Origin: Harmonia axyridis | Taxonomy: Eukaryota; Arthropoda; Insecta; Coleoptera; Coccinellidae | NCBI RefSeq assembly: GCF_914767665.1 | Contig: NC_059505.1 | Location: 34,097,506-34,161,505 of the forward strand | Direction: 5' to 3' | Length of the DNA: 64,000 nt | Shown: piece after piece, positions 11,440 to 22,765 of the stretch | Position numbering within the stretch: position 1 is the stretch's first letter | Layout: every line of letters begins with the position of its first letter | Notes under the pieces: model-generated | Told to the model about the DNA's origin: nothing | Database searches by the model: none | The model's input: the letters and a program-made list of their open reading frames with translations, nothing else | Position numbers and translations under genes: made by a program

Positions 11440-12344
11440 TAACTTTAAGTTGGCATTTCTGTTCAAGATGGCGACCGATTTAACAGCTGTCAAGTGATTT
11501 ATTTTCAGTTTGGTTTGGCAATTCATCATGAATAGACTCACGCCTCAACAACGCTTGCAAATAGTGCAATTTTATTTCGAAAATAATAGTTCTGTGCGGA
11601 ATACGTATCGCGCACTACGTCCATTTCATTTTGTTTAGCGATGAAGCGCACTTCTGGTTGAATGGCTACGTCAACAAACAAAACTGCCACATTTGGAGTG
11701 AAGCTAATCCTCAAGTGTATGTCGAAACACCGTTACATCCAGAAAAACTGACTGTTTGGTGCACTTTTTGGGCTGGTGGAATCATTGGTCCGTACTTCTT
11801 CAAAAACGATGATGGCCAGAACGTTACAGTCAATGGTAATCGGTATAGAGCCATGATTACTAACTTGTTCATTCATGAATTGAACAACCTCGATGTCTAG
11901 GAGCTGTGGTTCCAACAAGACGGCGCAACATGTCACACAGCTCGTGCCACAATCGATTTATTTAAAGACACGTTTGGTGACCGCCTAATTTCACGTTTTC
12001 ACGCCTCCAAGATCTTGTGATTTAACACCGCTAGACTACTTTCTGTGGGGCTATGTAAAGTCATTGGTCTATGCGGATAAGCCACAAACCCTTGACCATT
12101 TGGAAGACAACATTCGCCGTGTTATTGCCGATATACGGCCACAAATGTTGGAAAAAGTCATCGAAAATTGGACGTCCAGATTGGATACATCCGAGCCAGC
12201 TGTGGTGGTCATATGCCAGAAATCATATTCAAAATGTAATTCCACAAGATCATCTTGCGGATAAATAAAATTCATGTCAATCAAATAATCCATCGTTGTT
12301 TTATTGCAATTTAAAGTTCTATTGCTCTAAAAAAAACACCCTTT
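11440..12344 (+). mobile_element. Internally deleted Tc1/mariner element
   Basis: The right end reads, on the minus strand, AGGGTGTTTTTTTTAGAGCA then AACTTTAAATTGCAATAAAA. The left end keeps only AACTTTAAGTTGGCATTTCT. The coding start at 11528 (MNRLTPQQRLQIVQFYFEN) is the helix-turn-helix region. It then jumps directly to the catalytic domain, so most of the DNA-binding region and linker are missing. Another breakpoint or stop follows the second catalytic motif. Confidence 0.8.
11528..12264 (+). pseudogene. Mariner-family transposase, broken
   Basis: The order is an N-terminal helix-turn-helix (11528-11620), a deletion, then FSDEAHFWLNG with the first catalytic Asp (11631-11900). A stop follows at 11898-11900, then WFQQDGATCHTA with the second Asp (about 11905-11940). 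A frameshift follows near 12000, then the C-terminal region with YADKPQTLDHLEDNIRRVIA (12067-12240). It is not functional. The same family appears as a shorter relic on the minus strand at 55510-55850. Confidence 0.8.
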
Positions 12345-12589
12345 AGGTATTAGTTACTGCATCTTCATTTAATTTTTATTTGTAGGAAAGAAAAACTGAA
12401 TTCTTTCTTCGGAAGTTATTACAGATACTCTTTCAGAACTTATCTTGTAGGTAATTATAATTGTCAAAATATTTTTTCATTGATTTCATCTACCTACACT
12501 TTTGTGGTAAATTCATGATAGGTATGATTTTCAATGGGATATCAAATTATCCATCTCATATTGTAGTGTGAATTTTAACTATGCTTATA

Positions 12590-13430
12590 CACTGTGTCCG
12601 TAAAGTATGGAACAAATTCATTTTTAGCTAAACAAACCATTTCAAGAAATAATCCTGAAACACGTTGATTTTTTATTTTAATTTACCGTATTTTGAAATA
12701 ATAATCTAATATAAAGGGTGAATTACTTTCGAGTAATGAGGTCACCGTCATTTTTTTAAATGGTACACCGCCATTTTGTCTCAATTTTCCGATTACTCTA
12801 GCTGAGCTGATTCCAAAAATGTATCGCATTATGATTCCAATTGGTACAGGGTGGACAAAAATACAATAGTTTTGTGTGTGCTCATAAAGTAACGCGTAAC
12901 ATTCTTTATTAGTTAAATTAACAATATTATCAAAAATAATTATTGTCTAGCGACAATTGTTTTGAATGTAACACCCTACAAACAAACTACAGTTTGTTTC
13001 ATTTTTAGATTAATAAAAATGAGCTGTTTCCAAACATGTTTGGTACTTGTGGTCTAGCAGACAGAAAATGAAAGAAATTATTTCTTATTTTTATACATTT
13101 TAATTGATCTAAAATGTAACAAACTACAGGGTGTTACATTCAAACCAATTGCCGCTAGACAATAAGTATTTTTGATATTATTGTTAATTTAACTAATAAA
13201 GAACGTTACGCGGCTAGAGTAATCGGAAAATTCGAGCAAAATGGGGGTGTCCCATTTAGAAAAAAATTACGGTGACGTCATTACTCGAAAGTGATTCACC
13301 CTGTAGGTATATCAGATTATTATTTTAAAATACGGTAACTTCAAATAAAAAATCGACGTGTTTCAGGATTATTTAAAAAATGGTCTGTTTAGCTAAAAAT
13401 GATTTTGTTCCATACTTTACGGACACAGTA
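12590..13430. mobile_element. Large fold-back element, 841 bp
   Basis: The terminal inverted repeats begin CACTGTGTCCGTAAAGTATG and end in its complement ...TTTACGGACACAGTA. They are flanked by TA (12588-12589 and 13431-13432). The arms continue for 300-400 bp each with nested motifs (CTTTCGAGTAATGA, GATTACTCTAGC, AATTAACAAT). The left arm carries about 85 extra bases (around 12800-12890). It has no coding content. The TA flanks suggest Tc1/mariner-mediated movement. Confidence 0.8.
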
Positions 13431-13641
13431 TATGTCAATGACTCAACTGTAATGAATCTAAAATCTACAATGCGAAATTTAGTGAGAAATTTGTGTAGAA
13501 TGATTTTTGTTGTAATTTTTATCGATTGAATTCTCCATTCCGTCAACATGTTTCTCACTGCATCCAAAGCCCTCGTATTCTTGAAATGCGCACCGTGTTA
13601 TTTCTAGGATTGTTCTTCTCCCTCCGATTCTGTTGTCTCAC

Positions 13642-13806
13642 GGTATACGAAATAGACAAATTACACCGTCCGTTCGACATGTCATTTAGAACCCCCAAGC
13701 AAAAACCCTTAATATATTTGCTGTCTGCAAACGCTCCCAACTGAACAGAAGTGGCAAGAAAGAAAATTAAACCAAAATGTAAATCGGTAGCCATCCTGCC
13801 AGTCAT
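13642..13806 (-). CDS. Possible first coding exon with signal peptide
   Basis: On the minus strand, TTTTCTGTGACAG (acceptor near 13828) is followed by two in-frame ATGs (13806 and 13794). The second starts MATDLHFGLIFFLATSVQLG, then AFADS, which looks like a cleavable signal peptide. The frame ends at a GTGAGA donor (GT at 13640-13641) after 55 codons, phase 0. Two cysteines and an NLS glycosylation site follow the signal. A GC-richer patch lies upstream (13860-14100). The family is not recognised and no further exon was found. Confidence 0.3.
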
Positions 13807-13859
13807 ATCTCACCCTTTTAAATCTGTCACAGAAAACCACCATAAATATGAATAGGGGC

Positions 13860-14239
13860 TGGTTCCCTTACAGCCTTCTGCCTTGGGGCTAGCCGTAAAC
13901 CAATTAAGTGTGCCCCCCCTCTACAACGATAGTTTCCCCGCCTGACCAACCCTCTGGTTTTGGAACTACCCCCGACCATTACTACTTCTCAGGGTGCGTC
14001 ATGCTACCAGTGCGGTGATGCCAAATCTAATTATTTGGGGATGTACTGTGGCATGATGATTGTGTGATTTGTCCCAGCGGGGGTTTTTGTGAGGTCGTGG
14101 GAAATACCATGATTTTAAGCATGATATAATTGTTATTTCAGATGAAGAATCTCCATACGAATATACTAATATATTATTATCATCATCATCATCATTCAGC
14201 CCTATATATTATTATACCTAGTTGAAATTAAAATTTCAG
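13860..14239. other. GC-richer non-coding patch
   Basis: The stretch 13860-14100 is clearly richer in G and C than its surroundings but has no open frame that I can support. It could be an untranslated exon or promoter area for the possible exon at 13642-13806. A CATCATCAT microsatellite lies near 14180. Confidence 0.25.
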
Positions 14240-14640
14240 TAGGTATAGGTATTCGTAGACAGGACTCAATCAAGAAATCTTGGGAAGGATTTCATTCGTA
14301 CCCGAACTTATTTCCAATTATATATTACCTCTCAGATACTAGAACTGTCAGATAAAAGTCACGCAAACCTTTATCGATCAATACCTCCCTTCAATAGGTA
14401 TAATGAAAATGACAAGTAAATTTGGCGTTCGGAATGGAGGTAATGTCTTCAACAAAAGTCTAATCGTTGATCCTTCAGAGAAAGATCTAGATTTCAATCT
14501 ACCTAAGAAAACTTGGTGTATTTTGTATCGACTTAGGACTGGTCATGGTCGTTGCAATAGTATGCTCTTCAATTGGATTATATCGATAGTCCACGATGTG
14601 AGTGTGATGCAGAATAAATCATTGACCTCTTGGTGAATAT
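14240..14640 (+). pseudogene. Jockey-like retrotransposon ORF2 C-terminal fragment
   Basis: The frame at 14403-14636 shares NVFNKSLIVDPSEK, FNLPKK and LRTGHGRCNS with the minus-strand copies at 48791-49333 and 49615-50158. That places it past the reverse transcriptase fingers and palm, at the zinc-knuckle end of ORF2. Upstream text (14250-14400) aligns with stops. It is a 5'-truncated, dead copy. Confidence 0.75.
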
Positions 14641-15827
14641 AAATAAAGGAAAAATAAATAGAATGTGTCTATTTTATATATTTCTTGTCAATTTACATCT
14701 TAATAGTGATTTTCAGATATTTTATCAAAAACTATAATGGGTGTTAGTGAATAATTGCATAAAAAATAATGGCAGTTTGAAATATAACTTTTGTTTGCAA
14801 CTACATAGGTAGGTAAGTATATAGTATTCTGAGATACGGAGGTTCAAAGTTTTCCTTGAAACTGACTATTTATCGTTTTGAAACCGTTTCAGATATTCCA
14901 ATACAATTTGGTGGGTTTCAGGAGATAATAATTGAGCATTTATTGGATGTAATTAAGAATTGTATGTTCATCATTAGGCCGCATAAGGGTAATGATCATT
15001 TTTTTATAGAAAATAGTACAGAACTAAGATATTTCAAGCTATAAATAATCTTAAAAACAATTGTCTCAAATTAACTTTTGTTTTTAAGATGATTTGTTGA
15101 TCAACAATTGTTGGTTGACAGGAAAAAAAAATCAGGTTTTCAGGACAACACCACGTTCTAGTTCGATTCTATTCAAGAATCATCTTCAGGGTTCTACAAT
15201 GAAAAATACGAAATTTTGTTCAATCAGGTATAAATCGAAAAATTATATAGGGGACATTACAGGGAAATGCAAATATAATCTATTATTATGTTTTATAAAC
15301 AGAAGAAAATTAAAAAAAGGATGGATATGGTCTAAAATTTGATTGTATCTATAGATCTTCAATTATATTTAAAATGAGGTAATAAACAATTTTACAAATT
15401 TCGGGAAATTACAGTTTTAAAATAGTCTGAGTCATCTCATGAAAAGATGGAAATATAAACACTTCACAATACATCTAGAAAGAACGATCAGAAACTTCTG
15501 ACTTCTGATTCAATATTTTAAGTTTAAATATCATATACATGACAAATCATTTTTGAATTCCTCGTTATATTTAAGGCAAAAATCTCACATATTTATCATA
15601 TGTGACATAAAAAAAACATCTTGACGTGTATTTGCATTCTTCAATTAATTAAAAAGATTGTTTTGAATAGATCTAAAATGAAGTCCTTGACACCATATAT
15701 CTATTTTTCATAAACAATTTACAATTTGGCATTTTGTATGAAAATAATATACAAAAATAAAAGGTGATTATCAAGCATCATTATGAGGCAAGCGTTTCAA
15801 TCCTTACCCAGTAATAATATTTACATC
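14641..15827. other. AT-rich intergenic stretch
   Basis: I see no supportable gene or bounded repeat. Confidence 0.4.
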
Positions 15828-15837
15828 ATCGTAAAGG

Positions 15838-15973
15838 TAATTGTTGTCTTGATATTGATGATGGACTATATGTTAGATAGTTATTTGGACTGTTTCCATC
15901 AAATTTATGATGATGGAAGCAGCCCAAATAACTATCTAACATATAGTCCATCATCAATATCAAGACATCAATT
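15838..15973. repeat. Near-perfect palindrome flanked by 15-bp direct repeats
   Basis: Arms of about 60 bp (from TTGATATTGATGATGGACTA to its complement ending at 15967) surround a short AT centre, so both strands read nearly the same. ATCGTAAAGGTAATT occurs at 15828-15842 and again at 15995-16009. That is consistent with a target-site duplication around the whole 15843-15994 insert. Confidence 0.8.
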
Positions 15974-16476
15974 AGAAATTCGGTATGGGCCCGAATCGTA
16001 AAGGTAATTTCATGAAGACGAACACTGTCTCTCAAAATTTCTCATATGAACGCATCTTTGAGAGATTATGTGAAAAGAAGACATTACTCTGTACTATTCA
16101 CGTCCATGTTTTAAAAATTAAGCAATTTGTCATAGTAATTTGGACAGAAATAAATAATCAATTATGATTTTGCCAACGTTTCTGAACGTCTTGTTCCTTT
16201 TTCAAGGCTGAAAATAAAACATTTATTAATCATAAATAGAAACATCAAAAACTTGATTTCATACCTCATCATACAATTAATAAAATAAATATTTAAAATA
16301 GTTAGTCAAAATGATGAATAATCAAACGGTTTCGACGTATGTCAGTCAATAGATTAAAAACAAAAATAGTTCTTCTTAGAATTGAATCACGTTTTGATTC
16401 AACCAATGTCTCCTCATCCCTTCTATTTCATCATTTATTTTCATAAAAATATAACACCTGAACATATAATAAGTAC

Positions 16477-16874
16477 AGGGTGGGCAAATTTCGATGTTTT
16501 AGCACTACAACTTTCAAACCAGAGGACATAAACAAAATCTGATACCCCATTCTCTGTCTCTTTTTCTGAGAAACTAACAAGGGTAGTATTCATTTTTGGC
16601 CACCTTCTTTTGTTTTCGAGCTATAAGCGAAAATTGGAAAAATGGCGATATCGAAAAACATTCATATCTCCGCTAATACTGATGATAGAGCTCTGAAATC
16701 AAAACATTATACAGGCACTTTTTTACGTAGAAAACAAAAGAAGGTGGCCAAAAATGAATGCTACCCTTGTTAGTTTCTCAGAAAAAGAGACCGAGAATGG
16801 GGTATCAGATTTTGTCTATCTCCTTTGGTTTAAAAGTTGTAGTGCTAAAACATCGAAATTTGCCCACCCTGTAC
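16477..16874. repeat. Fold-back MITE, 398 bp
   Basis: The left end TACAGGGTGGGCAAATTTCG is inverted at the right end (CGAAATTTGCCCACCCTGTA). Arms of about 145 bp share CATTTTTGGCCACCTTCTTT and its complement. The centre is unique. A half copy of this family (one arm) lies at 61312-61480. Confidence 0.85.
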
Positions 16875-17424
16875 ATATTCATGGCTTTCCGACTTATATA
16901 AAAAGTAATATTTTATTTAGTTTATTTTCCAATTCGGTTTTGTCCATTCATGCAATTTTTCAGAACGAGGTTGAAACCGCGGTCTTGTGCTAGTCAACAA
17001 TAAATCAATTTTACAAACGTTCAAATGAGGAAATATGAAAATTTATAATTCATAAATATTTATGATACTATAATATAATATGAATGCAAATTTTCATGCT
17101 TCAAGAAAAGTGTATGAGCAGAATTGAGCTTATGAGATTTCGAATAACACAATTCAACATTATAGTAACAAAATCGTTCAAAGCCTAAAAAAGAATAAAG
17201 TCACATAAACATGTGCTCGCAAACGCTTTTTTTTCGAGATACATGGTGTTTCCTGTAGTCCTACTCATTTGTGATGACTTTACCAATTTATCGATCGAAT
17301 TAATAAAAGTAAATAAGTTCGATAACTTATAATTCATTCATTCATCGCAGCTTACTAACTGAATCTTAATAATGATTTGGATTTTCCAGAGAATTGTTTG
17401 AAATGGTTTTCTCGAAATCGGTAA

Positions 17425-17690
17425 CCGATACAAAAAAACTACAAGATACCAAATGTGTGGTACTGGATTAAAGTTTTTTTTTGCATTTCTCTAAACTATC
17501 AGCAGTTCACCAAACAAAAGTTCTGGAGAAAAAAGCTAGCACTGTTCCAAAAAAAATATCATTCTCAAAATCAGCATATATTATTATGACAAATTCAAAT
17601 TGGAATAGGTATCTTGTGAAGGGAAGGTGCTATTGGAAAAAAACCCGAGGAATCTATCATTTTCGTTTGTATCTCCAATTCAGGAAGTGT
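17425..17690 (+). repeat. Dispersed repeat, also at 20870-21283
   Basis: Shared blocks in the same order and strand include GATAC, GGAGAAAA, GCACTGT(T/C)C, AAATTGGAATA and CTTGTGAAG, through to CT(A/G)TCATTTT. Identity is moderate with many indels. It has no clear ends and no coding content. Confidence 0.5.
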
Positions 17691-17829
17691 ATATACTTTT
17701 ACCTCTTTAACTTTGAACTTCGACATTGTTAACTGACAAATAACAATGACAGTTTTCAACATTTGCAGAAGAATATTATCGTTATATCCATCCTATACTA
17801 TCCTTTTTCAAACCTACATAAAATAACAA

Positions 17830-18450
17830 CCCAAAACTCGACTCTTCGACCGAACTTTAGATCCTCCACAAAAACATCCACCCTAACAACAAAAATCAAA
17901 TTTATAACCCCCGAAAAGACATTGTTTCCACCAAAAGCCCCGCCAATTCCATCCTATGCCTATCCCCAGCGTGAATGCCCAACAAACGCCCGAACAAAAC
18001 CGCACCCGAATTGTCCTACCGCAAATCCACTCGTGTGTGAGGACATCAGGACGATGAAAGGACTCTTTCCTGTCACCGAGCCACATATACATATTTTATT
18101 TATCGCCGAATTGATGATGCAGCCAGCTGCTGCGTCTCGGGAAAGAAGAAACGATGTTAGCAGAAGAGCACGAGCGATTTCTGATGGTTTATGATTGATT
18201 ACGACGCCTCTGCTTTGTTAGCCCGGGCACAAGACTCTGGATTTCCTTAGATTGAGGGCCTGTCTGTCTTGAGGAGCGTCGGAGTGTTAGCCCCTGATCC
18301 CGGAGGCCGCAAGGTCGACAGTTCGGGAATAATGGGACCCTTTTTGGGTAATGGGTGAGAGAGGAATAGAGAAATGGCGTGGAAATTACCAAGTGCTTGA
18401 AGGTCTGAGTTGGAGAATTGTTGTAAGTTGTATTTGCGGTGATTTTCAAG
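17830..18450. other. GC-richer patch of unknown role
   Basis: Base composition differs strongly from the neighbours. The overlapping open frames on both strands (17763-18194 plus; 17883-18092 and 18189-18449 minus) have no recognised motif and cannot all be real. It could be an untranslated exon or promoter region. Confidence 0.3.
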
Positions 18451-20410
18451 AAATGAATTTCTGGTAGTAAATGAGGGTGTTTTTTTTGTGAGGTTTCGCG
18501 TTTTTTTGAGTGATGAGGGAGGTACGAATGATGAAATTAAATTTAAGGAATAACTCTCGTTGTAGTTTTGAATTGTAGTAGGAATAGGTTATTTCATGTC
18601 TTTGAGTAAGCATGTTCTAGTTCAAATTACAGGGTTTTCGGACCATTGAAATCAGGCAACCAAGCTAAGCTGACGTTTCATCAGATGGTTTATATGCCAT
18701 ATCGGGAGCTATGAATCCTCATCAATTGTTTATGGTACAAATGTTGATTGCCATCAATCTTGGAAAATCAAACTGAAACAAACCGAACCTGAATATGAAA
18801 CTAGGAGTATAAATACTTTTCATATCCCTACAGCCGAAAATCGCATAGGATAAAGATATTTCAAATACCTAGCACTACACATTTACAGAATATTCTCAAA
18901 GAACCTGAAAAATATAAAAAATATCAAGAAACAGAAATCATAATGGAATAGGTCATTGAGAAAGAAAGAGAATATTTCCGATTGCTGATCAATGAATGAG
19001 TGAATATTGTCTAATTTTGTATTTCTCTTTGGTGTTCTTACCTGTAATCAAGGTGTTCATATTGAATCGCTGATTTTCAACATTATGTCCACAGTCACCA
19101 GAACAATTATTTTGGTCTAGAAAGAATAAACTTCTGGAGTTTCATTGAAACAGAATGACTTGATTCTTTCTGTTCTAATGTGGATACTCGTACATGCGGT
19201 GTACAGTAGTTTAAGTATATTTGATTCTCTTTTGAATTTATTGGATTACATTTTTTTCTCTTCACTATATATATACTAGTGTTGGCTCCTGTGATAGAAT
19301 TTATGTTCGAAAAATATTCATCATATCAATTAAAAACTATATTCCGAAAATCATTTCTTTAGATTCCATTCCATTTGCGAGATATAACTAATAATTACAT
19401 TTTCTTATTGATTTTCAACAGCCTGTATCTATTCAACCGAGCCAAATCGGAAAAAATGGTAAAGGACAAAGTGTTTCCTTCGTTTGAAATATATATAGGA
19501 AAAATCAAAGACTTACCCTGTATACAAGCTGTTTCACAATTATTGATGCTACGCTCTATTACGATTAAACATTTTCGAATATTTTTTCCATAAGGCTCCA
19601 TTAGAGCTACATTCTCTGAGTATTGAGAAGAACACAGTATATACCAAAACATATATTTATTATTGAATTTTTCAATTGCTTGGAATAAATAAACCCAAGT
19701 TTGTTCGAAGTTTCATATTCATATATGCTTAGAACTTTTACCGTCTTTAAGATATTTAAATTTTTCATAAATTGAAGAGGCTTTTAAAACCAAATAACTC
19801 AGGAATGAAAGAATAAAATTGAATGATTCCTGAAAATGAATACTAGAGAAGGTGAGTACTTACATTTTGATAACCATCGAGATTTTGACTGTGTTCAAAA
19901 GAGATGATTCATTGATGACTTTTCCAAACATTAACATATTTTGAGGAGCTTATTTCAAATGGCACACCCTGTATTCGTTCTTATTTGGTAGAGAATTTTT
20001 CGAATTTAATAAAATTTGTCATCTAATAAACAATTATACAGGGTATGCCATTCGGAATAAGTCCAAGATTTGAATGAGTAATCAATAAATTGTCTCATTT
20101 TGAAAACTGGAAGTCACTACTGACTTCTATTCTTCAAAATTTCATTCAAAAGAATCAATTTATATCGGAGTTATTAGGTTTTTCCAAAAATCCTTCAATT
20201 CATGAGAAATTGAATTATCCCAAAAACGGTAAATTGCAAGCATTTGAAACTTCTAACAAACTTTGGTTCATTTATTCCATGCAATCTGAAAAATCAGTTA
20301 AAAACAGGATGTTTCATAAGAAAAAACATATGTTAGGTCAATTACACTTTTTTCGTATACTCTGTGTATTTCAAAACAATTTGAGAATGTAGCAGGTACC
20401 TAATCGAAAC
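18451..20410. other. AT-rich stretch with one small inverted repeat
   Basis: I see no gene. At 19945-20065, TTATTTCAAATGGCACACCC is inverted as ATACAGGGTATGCCATTCGG, a small fold-back of the ACAGGGT-ended type. Confidence 0.4.
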
Positions 20411-20525
20411 TTCTTGAATAAAGTTAGTATTAATTTCCGTTTCTTTGTTTATTCTTTTTTGAACTACCTTAATTCATTACAAATGCTAATATTGTAAGCA
20501 CAAAATAAACGCAATATACAGAATA

Positions 20526-20866
20526 CAGAGCCGCCGCCAGGAGCGGCATACCGGACATTTTGCCGGGGCGCCAAATCGTAGGGGTGCAAATTCAGATAAT
20601 AAAACAAGACTTTTTGTACCTTTAAGAACTACGTCGTTTTTTTGCTATAGATTTATAAATAGAGCCTAATGCTTTAAAACATTCAGGACGTTTTGATAAA
20701 TTTGACCAGGTGATTTTGAGTTGAAAAATACGATTTCATATAAAATTGAAAAGATGCCTGAGAGGAATAACAGAGCCTCCTTCAAAGAAAATTCAGATGA
20801 ATTAGCCAAAATAGGGCGGTGAAATTTTATTTCGCTGGGGCGCTAAAATATCTGGTGGCCGCCCTG
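20526..20866. mobile_element. GC-rich-ended MITE (hAT-like), copy 3
   Basis: The left end is CAGAGCCGCCGCCAG. The right end is the complement of CAGGGCGGCCACCAG, giving a 15-bp terminal repeat with three mismatches. The left end continues AGCGGCATACCGGAC and GCCGGGGCGCC as in copies 1 and 2. It is inserted in the duplicated ABCG exon. No exact 8-bp duplication is seen because further repeat DNA (20867-21283) abuts its right end. Confidence 0.75.
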
Positions 20867-21283
20867 CAGAAATTAGAGGTCCAAAGTAAAATTATATATT
20901 CCTCGGATAATTTGAAGCAGATAGCAGATACGACAAAAATAAAAGAAACCAAGAAGTGTAGCACTGGATCAAAGTATTTTTTTACATTTCAAACTACCAG
21001 TGGCCCACCAAAAAAGATGTCTGGAGAAAAGAAGTGGGCACTGTCCAGAAAAAAATATCGCCCTGTAGATTTGCATTCAAAATTAGCCTATCACATAATG
21101 AAAACTTTAAATTGGAATATCTATGCCAAATCCAAGTTGAATAACTTGTGAAGAGAAGGTGCAATGAGAAAAAACTTAAAAAAATCAAACATTCACACTC
21201 AGTATTTCGAAAACAAAGTTTTTGGAGGGGCCATGTTTTTCTTAAAATGATCCGAGAAATCTGTCATTTTTGTTGGTAGCTTA
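20867..21283 (+). repeat. Dispersed repeat, also at 17425-17690
   Basis: This lies between the MITE at 20526 and the point where ABCG exon homology resumes (about 21286). It is therefore a separate insertion or a larger element that carried the MITE. An open frame (20819-21151) crosses the boundary and is not meaningful. Confidence 0.5.
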
Positions 21284-21693
21284 TCAAATCCAATGGAGTA
21301 TTATCAAAGTTTATGACTGAGTTCCTTTTGAGGATGTTCAATATTTGGCCGAATCGACAAACTCGCTTCTATCAAATCTGCAACTCCACTACTGCAAAAC
21401 TCTCATACACCATTTATAACCCTAGAACATCAGATAAAAAAATTCTCCATAAAACTACGAAGATGCAGCTCTCCGAAACCATTGCAGTCCTTCAAACGCA
21501 AACACGAAAACCCCATTTGCAATCCGCATAATTTAATTTTCCCCATCTAGCACATCTGGACCGAAAAATACGCAAAATAACGTCAAGTCCTTCATCACCT
21601 AACAAAACACGCAACTTACCTGATCTTTAAATGCCTCTCATTCAACTTCGTACGGTATCCTATTAGACCAGCCATTCAAAAGGAGTCAAGTAC

Positions 21694-21837
21694 CTCTCTG
21701 CAGTAACTCTCGGCACCTTTGTCGGAACAAATTAAGTGTAGTTGGCTGCTCTCATTCAGTCTAATGTGCAGCGGGGCCCTTTGGTGTGGTAGCTCCAGAA
21801 GTACCGCATCGGGCTCAAGCCATTCTTCGCCTGTCAT
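21694..21837 (-). CDS. Possible first coding exon, unidentified gene
   Basis: On the minus strand the ATG at 21837-21835 begins 48 codons with non-AT-biased codon use (MTGEEWLEPDAVLLELPHQR, later LHLICSDKGAESYCRE). The frame reaches GAG|GTACTT (GT at 21692-21693), a usable phase-0 donor. The preceding bases could be a short 5' UTR. The composition is that of a real exon. The family is not recognised and downstream exons were not found. Confidence 0.4.
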
Positions 21838-22765
21838 CTGTATTTCACACTTGCGAAAAGACACAATGTCACTTTCACGCTGCTCTCGATGTTATTGTTT
21901 GTGTGTTTGTCGCTTCTAGGTTGACAATAGAAAACATGCGTCCGATTGTGCTTGGTGTGTTAAGTAGTTTGACTTTGCAAAGCCGACTATCAGATAGAGA
22001 TGACTTGGTCTTTCATCGGGTATAAGGAGGTAGTGTGAAATATCTGTGAAATCCGAAGTGGGCACCTTTGAAATTGCCGATAAATCTAAAATGACTTGTC
22101 GGAAATTTTAACGCATAAAGTGAGATGTGAGTTTTCATGTTATTCTGAAGAAAATAAGCTGAAATTCAAAACACACTTCAACTCCTTTCAAGTATGTTCT
22201 TTCTGTATCTAAAATCGAATTCAAAACTTTGATGATCTTTACACAAAGATGGAGTTCACGAATTTAATATGTAATCATATTAACATCAGTCATATATACA
22301 TATAAACAACAAATTTATGTCCTATAACAATACATCCCCTGTCCTCAATTTCGAGAAATTAGTGATGAAGTAAGCATTGGAAATAACAGATTTGAGAGGA
22401 CAATGAAGTATGATGCTGAATTTGAATGAAAAAAATAACAGAAATTTTGAACGGATTGAAAAACAATTGGACTCACTCCCAAAAAAATGAGTATTGAACT
22501 ATTCAATCGTGTGAATACAATGTTTTCCTGATATATTTTATGTTAATTTATTTCCTATGTTTATTAATTTATTGATTCTTTTAGATATTTATACTACTAC
22601 CGTTCATTTGCATTGTTTTTATTTTGAAATTATTCGCAACTATTTTATCTATACATTTCACATAGTTGTGTTTATTCCTTCAATTTTATCTATTATTGTA
22701 TTGTTTTATTTGTATTTCTGTGTTTCCGCCAATATTTATATTTTTTTACATCTCGTATGTGGTAA
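21838..22765. other. Stretch without supported gene
   Basis: The stretch 21838-22030 is moderately GC-rich and could be 5' UTR or promoter for the exon at 21694-21837. From 22030 it is AT-rich with nothing recognised. Confidence 0.35.

Larger units (their letters stand above)
20411..21350 (-). pseudogene. Broken second copy of the ABCG last coding exon
   Basis: Part 1 (20411-20525) matches ABCG exon 14 at about 25675-25785 and reads FVLTILAF, then a stop, then GSSKKNKQRNGN and a second stop. Part 2 (about 21286-21350) matches 25792-25868 (QIL..., VINFDNTPL against VINYENTPL). The two parts are split by 760 bp of inserted repeats. Both are on the same strand as ABCG and 4-5 kb downstream of its end, so they are probably the remnant of a tandem gene duplication. 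At least two in-frame stops make it non-functional. Confidence 0.85.

Noticed and set aside
17763..18449. Overlapping frames of 143, 69 and 86 codons on both strands
   Set aside because: They arise from a GC-richer patch with few stops. None has a motif, signal or splice context that stands out.
20819..21151. 110-codon plus-strand frame
   Set aside because: It crosses the border between a MITE and another dispersed repeat inside the ABCG pseudo-exon.
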